In this document: positions 25,312 to 36,390 of the stretch, piece after piece
How positions within the stretch are numbered: the stretch's first letter is position 1
How the letters are laid out: each line of letters begins with the position of its first letter
Notes under the pieces: model-generated
The model's input: only the letters and a program-made list of their open reading frames with translations
Told to the model about the DNA's origin: nothing
The model's database searches: none
Program-made: the position numbers and the translations under genes
DNA from: Rhyacophila brunnea
Lineage: Eukaryota; Arthropoda; Insecta; Trichoptera; Rhyacophilidae
Reading direction: 5' to 3'
Assembly: GCA_022495005.1 (NCBI GenBank)
Contig: JAGYXB010000665.1
Coordinates: forward strand, 2,232,001-2,296,000
DNA: 64,000 nucleotides

Positions 25312-27387
25312 CCAATATATAAGGCGTTTTTTTTATCTCATTACAGTCAGGAAAATAAATATCATAGGAGAAAAATGTGATGTTTGCTACAAGTGCATCT
25401 GCAAAGCTGCATAATTGATTAGTAACATTTTTAGCTTCATTTTCTAGAATAATCATTTATCTCTGTTTTTATAGAACAAATGATTTCTCCGGCACTTTGG
25501 TAAAATAGTGTATAATGGTTTCGCACATACTACATAGATTTTTGGGAATGGCCGTTCAGAGACAGGTTAATCAATTTTTTTTATGTGTATAAGTATAAAA
25601 ATATCATTGTATCATATAGCTCATGGATCTCTTTGTTTTAAAAATAATGTTTCTTTTACAATGCATGCTAATTTTCTTGATTACCGCGTCATTCCAGTAT
25701 AATAAAATTGTAACGTAATGTCTCGTAAATACTAAATAGGCATTTATATTGTTACTAAACTGTTTTTAACGACACCGTATAATAAACTGCGTCTCATGTT
25801 GAAATTTCATTGAAAATAACGAACAGCTAGCAGGTAGTTGTTACGAGTAGTACGGTAGTGGTAGGTATATTGACATATACCTACATCAATTATTAATGTA
25901 TTGAAAGAGGAATTTCGGTTTCATTTACACTAGTTCTAGTTTATAAATTCAATGACTCCGTGTGGGGTCTGGTTAAATCACAGAACATTAATTCTCTGTT
26001 CCCCGGGTTAAATGATACTTATTTTTGATATTAGCAGTTACCCGGACAGAATTTTAAGAAATAGTGCGGGATCACGCACACCGTGGTATTAATATAGGTA
26101 TGTATCAAAGGAAGGGAATTTGACGCATTTTTTATATGACATATTTGAGTACCTAGTAGTATGTACCGTACCTAAGTATGTCATACATTTACGTGATAAA
26201 TATAACTAGCAATTAATAACAAAGTAAAAGTAGTTGAAAAATTCTTTCAGTATAAAATTGTCTTGGTTTAAAACAATGGTGCACAACTATTATATTTGAT
26301 AGGTGAGCCGCGGGTTGTGCATAACTGGTTTAAAATAATAATAAAAATATTAAAAAGTAGTACCGACAGATGTATTGTTATTATTCAATTAAAAATCATC
26401 TTCTATAAATTAAACGGTATGAATATGATAAATGCTATGAACCAAAAGTAACATGCATAATGACCGGTAAAATTATATATTATTTTTGTTTTATCCGGGC
26501 AGTAAATACCTATACTCTCTGGGTAATGTACGACTACGTTATTCAATTAATTGATGTTTCAATTGTTGTCGACAATTAATCTTTCCAAAATTACCAGAAG
26601 TAGGTACTAGGTACGACCCCAGAAGTTAAATATGATAAAAACATAAATACAATATTAGATTGTATTGTAGGTACTTTATTTTGGTTCTTATGTTCCGTAA
26701 CAAAATTAGATTAATTAAAATATTTAATAAATTGTAAAATTAAAACAATAAATTAAAAATATGTACTTATTGCTTTTCCCGTGCATAACGCATTATTAAT
26801 CACGTGGTTCATAATATTTATTATACATCACGAAAAATATTAATTTTATTTATCTTACGTAAATAGAATCTCTAATTTATTAGTTTCTCTAATACTGTTT
26901 TTTAAGCATTTAGTTAGATATAGTTAGGTACTCCTTGAATAGCATAATATCGATGCCAATTGTGGCACAAAGGGCTTGAGCTCGATAATGAACCTTCGTG
27001 GTATCAGGTTTAACCATCGTGATAATAACTACTTGAGACGTCCTTGAAGAGGACAGTAAGTTGTCAGACCACTCGATACATTATCAGATTTTTTTGTTGT
27101 CGCTCTTGCCATTTATTTCTGATTGTTTTATCTTTCTTGTGAGTAGGTAGGTGATGCTTCTCACTCAAGTATATAGTAATATACCATTTTTCGATATCAG
27201 TAGAAAATAAATTAAATACAAAATTACTACATATGGATTAATTCATGAGTTTCTGGCATTGTAAGTGGTGTGACATGTATCAATACATTAGTAATTTTTC
27301 TGTAACTGTCAGCGAAATTATCATATACCTATATTATATTTGTCTTGATTTATATGTAACGCATCAGATAATCCATTTGTAAATGTG
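25312..27387. other. Non-coding, AT-rich
   Basis: No gene recognised. Near 26285-26330 GGTGCACAAC and GTGAGCCGCGGGTTGTGCAT look like a heavily worn hAT terminus. Otherwise nothing. Confidence 0.4.
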
Positions 27388-27540
27388 TCGGAGAGAGCGA
27401 GACAGGGAGAAAACATTAAATGGGGTAAGGTGAAAGAAAAGATACACGTAAACGCAGATTCTAAATATGAAAAATATACTGGAACGAAAATAAAGGAATA
27501 GTTAATTTTAATCTAGTCGTGAAAGAAAACAAATAACAGG
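27388..27540 (+). repeat. Dispersed repeat, inverted partner of 31992-32165
   Basis: Contains GAGAGAGCGAGACAGGGAGA, GAAAGAAAAGATACACGT and CGTGAAAGAAAACAAATAAC. The complement of 31992-32145 has the same blocks in the same order. Two copies in opposite orientation about 4.5 kb apart. Class unknown. Confidence 0.75.
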
Positions 27541-27895
27541 ATGCTCTCATAATAGTTTCACAGATGCTTCCAGTGTATTACTAGCAGTTGAATAGGAAAC
27601 CCGATATACCTACCTATCTCTGAAAATATCAATTTCTGGAAGAATATGCTCGATTCGAATTGAAGAGATTTCGGGTGTAGATAAGAAATTAGTGTGTTAT
27701 CCAAAACACAATTAAAAATTGTAACATTATGTATGATGAAGAATCATCAGCTAAGCGAAGCCGCTTAACAAATGAACGAGTTCAGCGGTGGAGTACTCGG
27801 CAAGCTTAGGAGACTCTACAAAGCCACTCCGCCAGGCTGATGCGACAGCTCACAGACAAAAACTTGAGTCAGAACAATAGAAGTAAGGTGAGATA
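27541..27895. other. Non-coding, partly GC-rich
   Basis: 27740-27890 is GC-richer (AAGCGAAGCCGCTTAACA and on). It may belong to the repeat that continues at 27896, but I see no second copy of this part in the window. Confidence 0.35.
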
Positions 27896-27978
27896 AAACC
27901 ATGTCCCCCACATTCTGAAGCAGGCCCCCAGGCCATGATCTTTAGTGGGACCTCCTACCTATCGCTAAGATTAAATGC
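27896..27978 (-). repeat. Dispersed repeat shared with 59355-59437
   Basis: The complement reads CTTAGCGATAGGTAGGAGGT, then ATCATGGCCTGGGGGCCTGC and CAGAATGTGGGGGACATGG. The + strand at 59362-59435 carries CCTAGCGATGGGTTGGGGGC, ATCATGGCCTGGGAGCCCGT and AGATGTGGGGGCCATGATG. Same element, opposite strand, class unknown. Confidence 0.65.
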
Positions 27979-28633
27979 AGTGTGACACTCAACAGTTGCG
28001 TTTTCCAAATAGTGTTCGAGGTAAAATTAAGGATATTCAGTATATTTTTAGCAGTTTTTTAATACATCTACTAGAATTATGGGTTGAGTATCAACACAAA
28101 ACAATCAAAAATGGCATCGCACAACCATATATTTAAAAATGTAGTGTAATGTAAATTTAACAATATAATTTAAAAAAGTATAGCCATCTGGTAATTTTAT
28201 AGTTTACCTATAAAGTAGAATTAACAAAGTACCTTTTTTTGAAACTATGATAAATAACCACTGACATAATCACCGGGTTGCCGCGATTTTTGATCCTCAC
28301 TTCTCACTGGACTGTTCTCAAAATTAAAATCATTAACATATCAATACTATAAAATGAAAATCTCATTATACACATCAAATTTACGCAGAAGGATTGCAAG
28401 GTGATTTTTAATTTGGGATATTTAATTTTGCAAATTGTGCTTATATTTATATTTATTAATTATATTTGCAAGTGAGTACAGATTAATAATTTTGAGTCTA
28501 CTTGTAGTTTTTAATTGAATAAATAACCAATGACATGAAATGCCAGAGGGCATTGAAACTCATCACACGACAAACAATTATTTTAATAACCAAAGGTAAC
28601 GTTACGGAATTACGTTAGTACGGTTGTCAAAAT

Positions 28634-28790
28634 GGCGGCCCTCGTAGTCCAGTGCGTAAGGCGCTGGCCTTTCATCCGATTTCCGGTTCGATTCCGGTGA
28701 GGTCACAATAAATTTATGAGATGTTCTTAAAGTCTAGATGTTTATAATTGTTTCACGTCTACTAACTACACTCCTGTTATTGGGAGTCAT
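28634..28790 (+). mobile_element. tRNA-derived SINE
   Basis: Head GGCGGCCCTCGTAGTCCAGT then GCGTAAGGCGCTGGCC, box B GGTTCGATTCC (28687-28697), then GGTGAGGTCACAAT, and a body with TCTAGATGTTTATAATTG and TTTCACG. Same family as 25126, with a decayed 3' part. Confidence 0.7.
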
Positions 28791-28903
28791 TGCTTGTTGT
28801 AGTGTTTAGAATATAAGTATAGATTTACATTTTTTTACATAAGAAGAAGATCGTTTATTGTCTGCGTAAAGTATTTACCTAAGCAGAGACAAATTGTTTA
28901 TTT

Positions 28904-29020
28904 GTGTAGTCTTGATGATGATGTGATAATCGAAATAGCAATCGACAAAAAAAATGTTTAGTAGAATATATTATGCATTAGATAATATTATGCTGTTTGT
29001 AAAATGGAATTCTACCAAGT
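28904..29020 (+). repeat. Fragment of the 34576-35030 element
   Basis: Begins AGTCTTGATGATGATGTG, continues AATCGAAATAGCAATCGACA and ends TAAAATGGAATTCTACCAAG. The last 24 bases (28997-29020) are identical to 35007-35030. It matches the right arm of the inverted-repeat element at 34576-35030. Confidence 0.75.
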
Positions 29021-31549
29021 TTTTTTTTCATGAGCTATATTATAATCCGATGTGGATTTGTAAAGATTTCTTATCAGATGTTTTTGAAAGACAAACAATG
29101 ATTATTGGCCACTCGTTCAACATATTAGCATTGGATCCAAACGTACATTAAACAAGCAACATGGAAATTATCTTTGTTCGAGATTCGGACTATCGATCCA
29201 CTGTTTCAGAAGCGTATCCTCGATCACACGATGAGCGTAATTATCAAATTTATTTACCTTACCTTGGAAGTAAATCACGAAATCATGTCATACCAGCGAT
29301 ACTGTTTGATGAATCGTGCGATGTCAAGGATTCCTTTTTCACGGTCGGAACCCCGAACTCGATGATCTTGATCGGGATGATTTGATCGCCTTGACAGCAT
29401 TCCTCACGGCTGGGCTTGACTCCATCCGTGTCATTTTTTATGCAGTTCGTCTATTTGGAGGAATTTATTCCTCTCCGATTTTTGACTTGATAAAACACAA
29501 CGAATTTTTTTTCCTAATTTTTCTGTCCAGTGTAGATAAATCTATCTCAATCTGGAGTTCGCTGATGATAGAATCGTTGGTTCATTTGGTCATCCACGAG
29601 ATTATTAGTATCCGCCTCAAGCACCACATTTAAAATGAAAGCACAATATTATACTTATTATAAAATGGGTATTGATAATATTTTAATGTAAGCAAGATTT
29701 TAAACAAGAAGTGAAGCTTCATTATTGCCGGCAAAAGCAGCGGCTGCGAAAGTTTGGACTTAGTCGGTCGATGGCGGCGCTGGTTTATTCGGATTCCCTC
29801 CCCTGGTAGTAATTAGATTTATCGTCGAGCAGGTTTAATTATCCTCCTGGAAAGTTTTTTAAGACTTCGCCGGGAATTCCTTCAAGTTTCGCCTCCGCGG
29901 AATATCGGCCCGGGAACCTAGTTACGAGAAGTTGTAATTTTTAGATTAATCCAGCGGCCCGTTGCCCGCTCGACGGCTATCAAATGTAGTAGAAAATTGG
30001 CTCGTTGGAATTCCTCAGCCGCCATGATCGCCTCATTGACGACTGTACACCGTCTGAAATTAAATATTGCAGATCTTTAATCTTTAAATTTGTTAGGAAT
30101 GAAATCCTCATTTTTTTTGTGTTATTTGGTATTCACTATTTCAAAAGAATCGATTAATTTAATTGAATTGGTGTTTCGTGTATAAAAATTGTTTACAAAC
30201 ATTAATTTATGTATATACATTTAAAATGTTTTTATATAAATTACAATTATATTGCGCCGCGGGTGGAAAATAATATATTGTAACTGTATTCACAAACATG
30301 TGTGGTCATATTTGGGCGACAATTTTTACTATTTCATCTGAAGTACCAATGGTCTTGTAATATTTTGTTTTTAATAAAGCGCGCGATTTTGTACGACTCG
30401 GGCTGTCCAAACTACATTTGAGTGTTATGGACCTAGAATTACGTTAGGCAGCGAGGGCTATTGCCGGCGAAATTAGCAAAAGAATTCTCTGAAAAATTCA
30501 ATGAAATTCAATAAATGATTTTCAAATACAACGTAAACGTTCGGATAGGTTAAGACCTCACGGAGTTGTACGCATAAAATGGCCGCTGGAACGCAGTTAT
30601 AAAGTGCATTTTTCCCCCCACCCGTCAATCCAACATTTAGGGTCCGACGTATTTAAATTTGCTATTTATTGCCGGACGACTTCTTTGCCTACACGTTACA
30701 TTATTTGTTTAGCTATGTTTAGTTATTCGATAGTTATAAGCGATTCTATTTTAACATTTGGATACTATTAGCGAGTGTTTGACGACGTACATTGCCGAAT
30801 ACAAATATGTAGTTAGACATATTACAACCGCTATCATATCTGACAGATTTAAATCTGTCAGGTAATTTTATGTTGTTCAAACAATGTCGTTTAGTGGAAA
30901 TACTTGTGCTGTGTTTTATACTTTGCAATACAATATAGCGATCAATAAACCTTCCGTTTTGGATATTAATTATTATTTGAGGCAAAATTGTTATTTTATG
31001 TGTTGTTATCAACGAAATATTCGTGAAAGCTATCTCAGTCGCGTGCAAATTGAAAAAGTTACGAAGCGCCAAAGTTTGACCGTTTTATATTTTACGTCCA
31101 ATATGAAAAGGCTGGGATATTTGCAAGTAGATAGATACCTAACGAAATTTATAATCAACTCGACTGAAACCCAATTTCCTGCTCATTTCAATATTTAAAA
31201 CCTTATAAATTAACTCTCTTTTTTATAAACCCATGTCATTACAACTTTGACATTGACGTTCCATGCAAATGGTTATGACGAAGTATTAACACTAGATAAT
31301 AATATGCTGCATATACTTACACTTTAAATTAAACGTACAATATCCATATCCATAATAATATGCCAATGTAATTATAACCAAATAATTCTTATCCACATAT
31401 AAACTATGCATTGGTTGATTATGCGTTTATATGGAAATAATATGCCCCGATTAATTACAGTAGTGTTTCTCAACATTTTCGACCTGTGGCTTACTTTTCA
31501 ATTTAATATTAGTTGTTCATTAGCTAGCAAATGAGTATCTTATAGTATT
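29021..31549. other. Non-coding; overlapping unknown frames, GC-rich island, 22 bp palindrome
   Basis: 29161-29633 holds three overlapping + frames of 63-105 codons of moderately GC-rich DNA. None is recognisable, though the segment could be decayed transposon coding sequence. 29700-30060 is a GC-rich, complex island and a candidate conserved non-coding element. 30840-30861 is a perfect 22 bp palindrome. At 31459-31500 CAGTAGTGTTTCTCAACATT resembles a hAT left end without a partner. Opposing frames at 30746-31072 and 30884-31198 look fortuitous. Confidence 0.4.
30840..30861. repeat. Perfect 22 bp palindrome
   Basis: Half-site CTGACAGATTT (30840-30850) followed directly by its exact complement. 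It could be a dimeric factor site or a small hairpin; no role can be assigned. Confidence 0.75.
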
Positions 31550-31569
31550 TTTTTCAATTCCAGGTAAAA
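31542..31569 (+). promoter_or_regulatory. Weaker candidate ratchet point
   Basis: A pyrimidine-rich tract (GTATTTTTTTCAATTCCAG, ending 31563) joins GTAAAA at 31564. The 3' splice site is good; the 5' site (GTAAAA) is below consensus. It is listed because it shares strand and type with the sites at 9340 and 55014. Confidence 0.25.
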
Positions 31570-31991
31570 GTTTAATTGTCGAGTATTTGTCACTGATAAT
31601 CTTGACTCATTCAAATTAGGTATATCTCAGCTGACGATATTAACGAAACCTAAAAAGTATTTATTTTATAGAAGCGTGATAAAGCCAAAGCCGATATAAT
31701 GTATTTGGTCTAAAAAGTGATGTAACTGCGAATAGTGTCATGCTTATCTAGCATCAACAGCGAGGACCTTGCGGTTAGTCAATATTAGGTACGTTCGCTT
31801 CCTAGGTAGGAACGTAAACATTTTTGTGTATAATGTTTTTAAAATTCAATTTAATCGTTTAAATATTTTTTATGATTATTTTTGATCAGAAATTTTCATT
31901 ACTAGAAAAAATTAGCAGGTGACAATGCCACTTATCACCATTCTTGAATGTGTCTTAGTTTTGAATCTGCCAAATTATAGATAGTATCTTT
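31570..31991. other. Non-coding, nothing recognised
   Basis: AT-rich. Confidence 0.4.
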
Positions 31992-32165
31992 TTATTTGTT
32001 TTCTTTCACGACCCGATTAAAATAAACAATTCCTTTATTTTCGTGTCGGTTTTCAAATTTAGAATTTGCGTTGACGTGTATCTTTTCTTTCATCCTACTT
32101 CGTTTAATACATCTTCTCCCTGTCTCGCTCTCTCACACACATTCACATATGTTTTCTCTCACGTG
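31992..32165 (-). repeat. Dispersed repeat, inverted partner of 27388-27540
   Basis: Complement of the repeat at 27388 (TTGTTTTCTTTCACGAC, ACGTGTATCTTTTCTTTC and CTCCCTGTCTCGCTCTCT in order). The two copies could pair over about 150 bp. Confidence 0.75.
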
Positions 32166-32445
32166 TTCATATATAACGAGATAATTAGATTTACCTATTT
32201 TTTATTCTAAATACCATGTTGCCGACGTCTTGAATTGATAATTTGTTATGTAGGTATTAAATAATTAAATAAACTTGTGTTGTTTTGCATGATAAAATGA
32301 CGTGTTATTTTCATGGTGATATTACAATATCAGACAAGGCCGTGCTAATTAGATATCGCGTCCAATATTTAGATAGTTATTGTTTTTATCCACACAAATA
32401 GTTTAAACATGACAACGTTATTTGAACAAAATTACTGTTTTTAAC

Positions 32446-32690
32446 CAGCGCTCGAAATGGAAAAATTTACGAACCGGAGCGCTCGACAGTTTTCTGAAGA
32501 TTTTTAGATAGTAAAGTTATCAAAGTTTATGTGTTTTTTTTTCATAAAAATAAGTGTGCTAGATTTTCTATTATATGGCCTATTCAGCTCAGACGGTCAA
32601 ATTATTTATTCCACGAGACGGAGCGATAATTTTACCGATTTCACGAACAGGAACGGCGCTCCGGTGCGTTCCGATCCATTTCGAGCCCTG
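32446..32690. mobile_element. hAT MITE with perfect 8 bp target duplication
   Basis: The ends are CAGCGCTCGAAATGG on the left and CCATTTCGAGCCCTG on the right. Further inside, the left arm has ACCGGAGCGC and the right arm its complement GCGCTCCGGT, giving imperfect inverted repeats of about 35-40 bp. The identical 8-mer TTTTTAAC flanks both ends (32438-32445 and 32691-32698). An 8 bp duplication with CAG..CTG ends is diagnostic of hAT. The element is 245 bp, with no transposase. A + frame of 87 codons (32529-32792) runs across the end and is not a gene. Confidence 0.92.
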
Positions 32691-32698
32691 TTTTTAAC

Positions 32699-33207
32699 AA
32701 AGCATAAATTGATTTGTCGCAAATATGTTACACAAATATTAAATCCAGCTCCGGAAATGTTTACCGTGCGCGACTGCGGCTCTTTTCAATAGAAAAGTGT
32801 CCGCCATTATTTATGTTTTTTCCAGTAATGTCGTGACTTATTATTTGTATTCGCGTGATAAATTTTCTGACTGGTACCCATACGGATAGCCCAAACGTGC
32901 GACTTATCAGATACTCACAATTATTTTCGGAATATAAAACCCAGATATAAATAGACTGGATTTCAAGTTACAAGTTTTCTTTTTTTTTTATAAAAAAATG
33001 ATGTTTTTTAAAATAAATATAAAACACGTTCTAACGTGTTAATAGTGGAATTGGTCAAAAATGTTTACTCTACAATAGAGAAAACTTGATAAACTGAATT
33101 TTGATATTTTACAACCATAATAAGATGGGATCCTTTAACCAATTCACATTTTGCATTTCTTATATTGTAAGTTTATCTTCGCATTTACGTATTCATTACG
33201 GGGGGAC
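32699..33207. other. Non-coding, nothing recognised
   Basis: GC-richer up to about 32820, then AT-rich. Confidence 0.4.
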
Positions 33208-34482
33208 ATGCTCGTCGAAGGTCAAAATTGAGTTTTTATTGTATTTTCAAACCATGATCCTGGACACTCCTTAAACGTTGTAGATAATCTATTTATATAA
33301 TTTTGAAGCCTTATTATCCTTTATAGTTATTTTAAACATTTGATGACTGCATAAAGTATTTTTGTTACATAAAATAGTATTCTTTTAAACCTCTCGCTCT
33401 AATGTTTTAGAATATAGTCATATTTCGGTACATAACTGTGCAGTGGTGTTAAGATTTTTTACGTTTATTAATTTTTAAACGCATTTATGAAACCATTAGT
33501 ATAATTTATTACGAGATAATTTTTGTAAAATATTCACGATAAAAAATTATATTGATAATCTGTGATCCCAAATTTGACAAGAATTAGGCATTTTATTATT
33601 CAAAAAATCGGCAAGATTAACACATTTGAAGATGATTCTAAAGATACTTATTATAAGCTATGTCTTTGACCATTCAAGTGTGATAAACATCTTATGAATA
33701 ATGATTGCTTTATAATAATTATTGACCTAAGAATAAGGTAGTGTTTTTTTGAAATACGCCATTTCTTTTGTCATTCCCCAGTGGTTAAGCTACAACATAC
33801 GGCCGTAGCCATAAATTGACAAACTATAATTGAAGTAGGGAGTAAAATTATGCTAACGCGCGTGTTTGAACATGTACCTAACCGAACTTTTTTAAATTTT
33901 TTTTTAATTATATTAATTATATAATTTTAATTATCTTATTCTTAGGTCAATAATTATTATAAAGCAATCATTATTCATAAGATGTTTATCACACTTGAAT
34001 GGTCAAAGACATAGCTTATAATAAATATCTTTAGAATCATCTTCAAAATGTGTTAATTAATAATCTTGCCGATTTTTTGAATAATAAAATGCCTAATTCT
34101 TGTCAAATTTGGGATCACAGAGATTATCAATAATAATTTTTATCGTGAATATTTTACAAAAATTATCTCGTAATAAATTATACTAATGGTTTCATAAATG
34201 CGTTTAAAAATTAATAAATGTAAAAAATCTTAACACCACTGCACAGTTATGTACCGAAATATGACTATATTCTAAAACATTAGAGCGAGAGGTTTAAAAG
34301 AATACTATTTTATGTAACAAAAATACTTTATGCAGTCATCAAATGTTTAAAATAACTATAAAGGATAATAAGGCTTCAAAATTATATAAATAGATTATCT
34401 ACAACGTTTAAGGAGTGTCCAGGATCATGGTTTGAAAATATAATAAAAACTCAATTTTGACCTACGACGAGCACGTGGGCCG
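33208..34482. repeat. Large inverted duplication (palindrome) of the 2188-2851 family
   Basis: The left arm (33208-33863, minus) is a full-length copy; the right arm (33935-34482, plus) lacks about 110 bp at its inner end. The portions that pair are about 33209-33737 and 33935-34482, separated by about 197 bp, of which 33880-33934 is almost pure A/T. The two arms share bases that distinguish both from copy 1 (GGTCAAAGACATAG, GTCATCAAATGTTTAAAAT, TTATCTCGTAATAA, GGTTTCATAAATGCG). This implies a local inverted duplication or gene conversion between arms. Outer ends: GACGAGCATGTCCCCCCG on the left (complement) and GACGAGCACGTGGGCCG on the right. Confidence 0.88.
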
Positions 34483-34575
34483 TTAATTAAAACACTAATA
34501 TATCAATTATCAAAGTAATGTCTTAAGTCATGTCAAATTATGTCTTTAAAATCATGTCTAAAGCTTCGTATCTTT

Positions 34576-35030
34576 CAAGAAATGAAAATATAAATAATAT
34601 TAAATTCTACAGGTTTTGTCGATAGCTATGTCGGTCGTAACACCATTATCAAGACTATTCCCCTATTAAATATAATTTTAGCACATGATTTACACAATTA
34701 TACTAACAATATTTTAATTGCTTAATAATGTCAAGAAATAACCAAAGCATTCGAACATTTTACTTTCCCCAAAAACCCACTTAGAGTTTTCAAAGTATTG
34801 ATGTTACACAGTCATAATATTGTTGGAACGAATAAGAAAATGTATTTTGTCTCTATCTATACGTATAGTATTTAAGCAAAGCCAAACGCCCTATCTGAAT
34901 AGTCTTGATAATGGTGTTACAACCGAAATAGCTATCGAAAAACCCCTCTCCCCTTTTTTTAAAAAAAAAAACCTGTATAATTTAATATTATTTATACTTT
35001 CATTTCTTGTAAAATGGAATTCTACCAAGT
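34576..35030. mobile_element. Inverted-repeat element of unknown class
   Basis: Left arm 34576-34660 (CAAGAAATGAAAATATAAAT, GATAGCTATGTCGGTCGTAA, CACCATTATCAAGACTATTC) pairs with right arm 34898-35012 read on the complement. The right arm contains an extra polypyrimidine/poly-A stretch at 34946-34971. TTCGTATCTTTC occurs directly left of the element (34565-34576) and again at 35049-35060, a possible 12 bp flanking duplication. A partial copy is at 28904-29020. A 70-codon frame (34820-35032) runs through the right arm and is not a gene. Confidence 0.75.
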
Positions 35031-35189
35031 AAATTCTAACTCAATTAATTCGTATCTTTCCTCTAGGTCCCTCTAGTAGGACATTAAGTACCTACTAAAT
35101 ATTTTGTCTTTTTGAAGTTTGTAAGTAAGTTTGTATAGATAATGAAATTACAAATAATTGATGGTTAACATCTTCTTTTCGTGCCATGT
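35031..35189. other. Non-coding spacer
   Basis: AT-rich; contains the right-hand TTCGTATCTTTC repeat. Confidence 0.4.
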
Positions 35190-35472
35190 CCATCATCGGA
35201 TGTAGGCGATAAGTTCAGCTATTATCTCCCTGTCCATCGCTGCTCTAAATAGGGATATAATGCTATAAGTTCAGCTATTATCTCCCTGTCCATCGCTGCT
35301 CTAAATAGGGATATAATGCTGAGCTCAATCCAGTCTCTGAGACTCTGAGGTTCTTGAGCCAGGACAATCTTCTTCTACCAGGGGCTCGCTTACCGAATAT
35401 CGTCCCTTTAATGACAAGCCGTAGACGTTGATATCTCTCCGGATGCCCCATGATGCGGCCAAAGTGTGCCAA
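35190..35472 (-). pseudogene. Non-LTR retrotransposon C-terminal remnant with 56 bp duplication
   Basis: The minus strand encodes AHFGRIMGHPERYQRLRLVI then GKRAPGRRRLSWLKNLR, the typical C-terminal block of RTE-like endonuclease/reverse-transcriptase proteins of insects, and then, after a frame change, FRAAMDREIIAELIAYIR. An exact 56 bp tandem duplication (35209-35264 and 35265-35320) lies in the coding sequence. As 56 is not a multiple of three, it breaks the frame. About 80 residues of the end of a long polyprotein remain. Confidence 0.85.
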
Positions 35473-36070
35473 CTTTCTTGTTTTTATTTATTTGGTCTTA
35501 GTTAATAGGCGAACTGAAATATGAGTTATTTGTTTGAAATGTAACAAACACTCATTTAATATTATAATAGCTTATATAAACGTTTTTAATAACCAGTTCG
35601 GCAGTTACGTAGGTACCTAATTGTGAAAAAAAATCCAAAGGTTTTTGTAAAATAACAACTTTTAGCACAAATTTAATTAATTCTCATTCTAACCTTTCAG
35701 TGGGTGTGCCGATTGTTGTTCGAAGTCTTATGATAAGAGAGGCCTGGAAAGATTTGGTAAACAACAAAATATGTAACTGGACCGATTAAAAAAAAGAGTC
35801 TCGCACTACTCGAATCGATGTGGCTTATTTTGGCCAATAAAACGATCCTGGAATAGTTAACTCCTTACCTCAGATGTCGATTATGCTCAGAAATAGGCTT
35901 TTCAACGTCGATAAAAGTTTATATCTTCATCTGAGTTATAGTCTTATTTTTGTCCTGCGATATTATTTGATTGATTTAAATTTATGTATCCAATATATTC
36001 GATAAATCGTCCATTTACCGCTCAATTACCTTCTGTATCTAATCTAAATTGCCAAAGCGCTTTCACCTGA
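35473..36070. other. Non-coding, nothing recognised
   Basis: AT-rich. Confidence 0.4.
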
Positions 36071-36390
36071 ATATGGCCGGTCCGTGCGCTTGAAAGCTCT
36101 GACCAAATCGGCCATACAGCGTCGGCGTCGCCGTAACAGACGACGCGACGTCAGTTTGTTCGGAGGCGATCGCTCGTGTCATCCGATGCGCCGGCTCACT
36201 GCGCCGCGCAACCTGAATGAATGCCAGGAAATAAATATCGCGATGAAACTGTCCGCTTCCGGTGACGCGCGAAAAATCGACAACTACCGCCGATTTTTTT
36301 TATTTTTTACCTCGTCCCGGGGGCGCTTCAGCGTGCTAACACAGCTGCATCCGATCGTAGATAATTTTCACAGTTTTTGACGTGTCGTGA
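36071..36390. other. CG-rich island, possible regulatory or promoter DNA
   Basis: Unusually rich in CG dinucleotides for this window (GCGTCGGCGTCGCCG, GACGACGCGACGTC, GTGACGCGCG). A 98-codon + frame (36084-36380) is open but rich in Arg and Ser with no family match, as expected of GC-rich non-coding DNA. It could be a promoter, first exon or enhancer of an unseen gene. Confidence 0.3.

Noticed and set aside
30746..31198. Opposing frames of 108 and 104 codons
   Set aside because: Antisense to each other in AT-rich DNA, with no motif and no conserved-looking composition.
31459..31500. hAT-type left end CAGTAGTGTTTCTCAACATT
   Set aside because: No partner end or duplication nearby.
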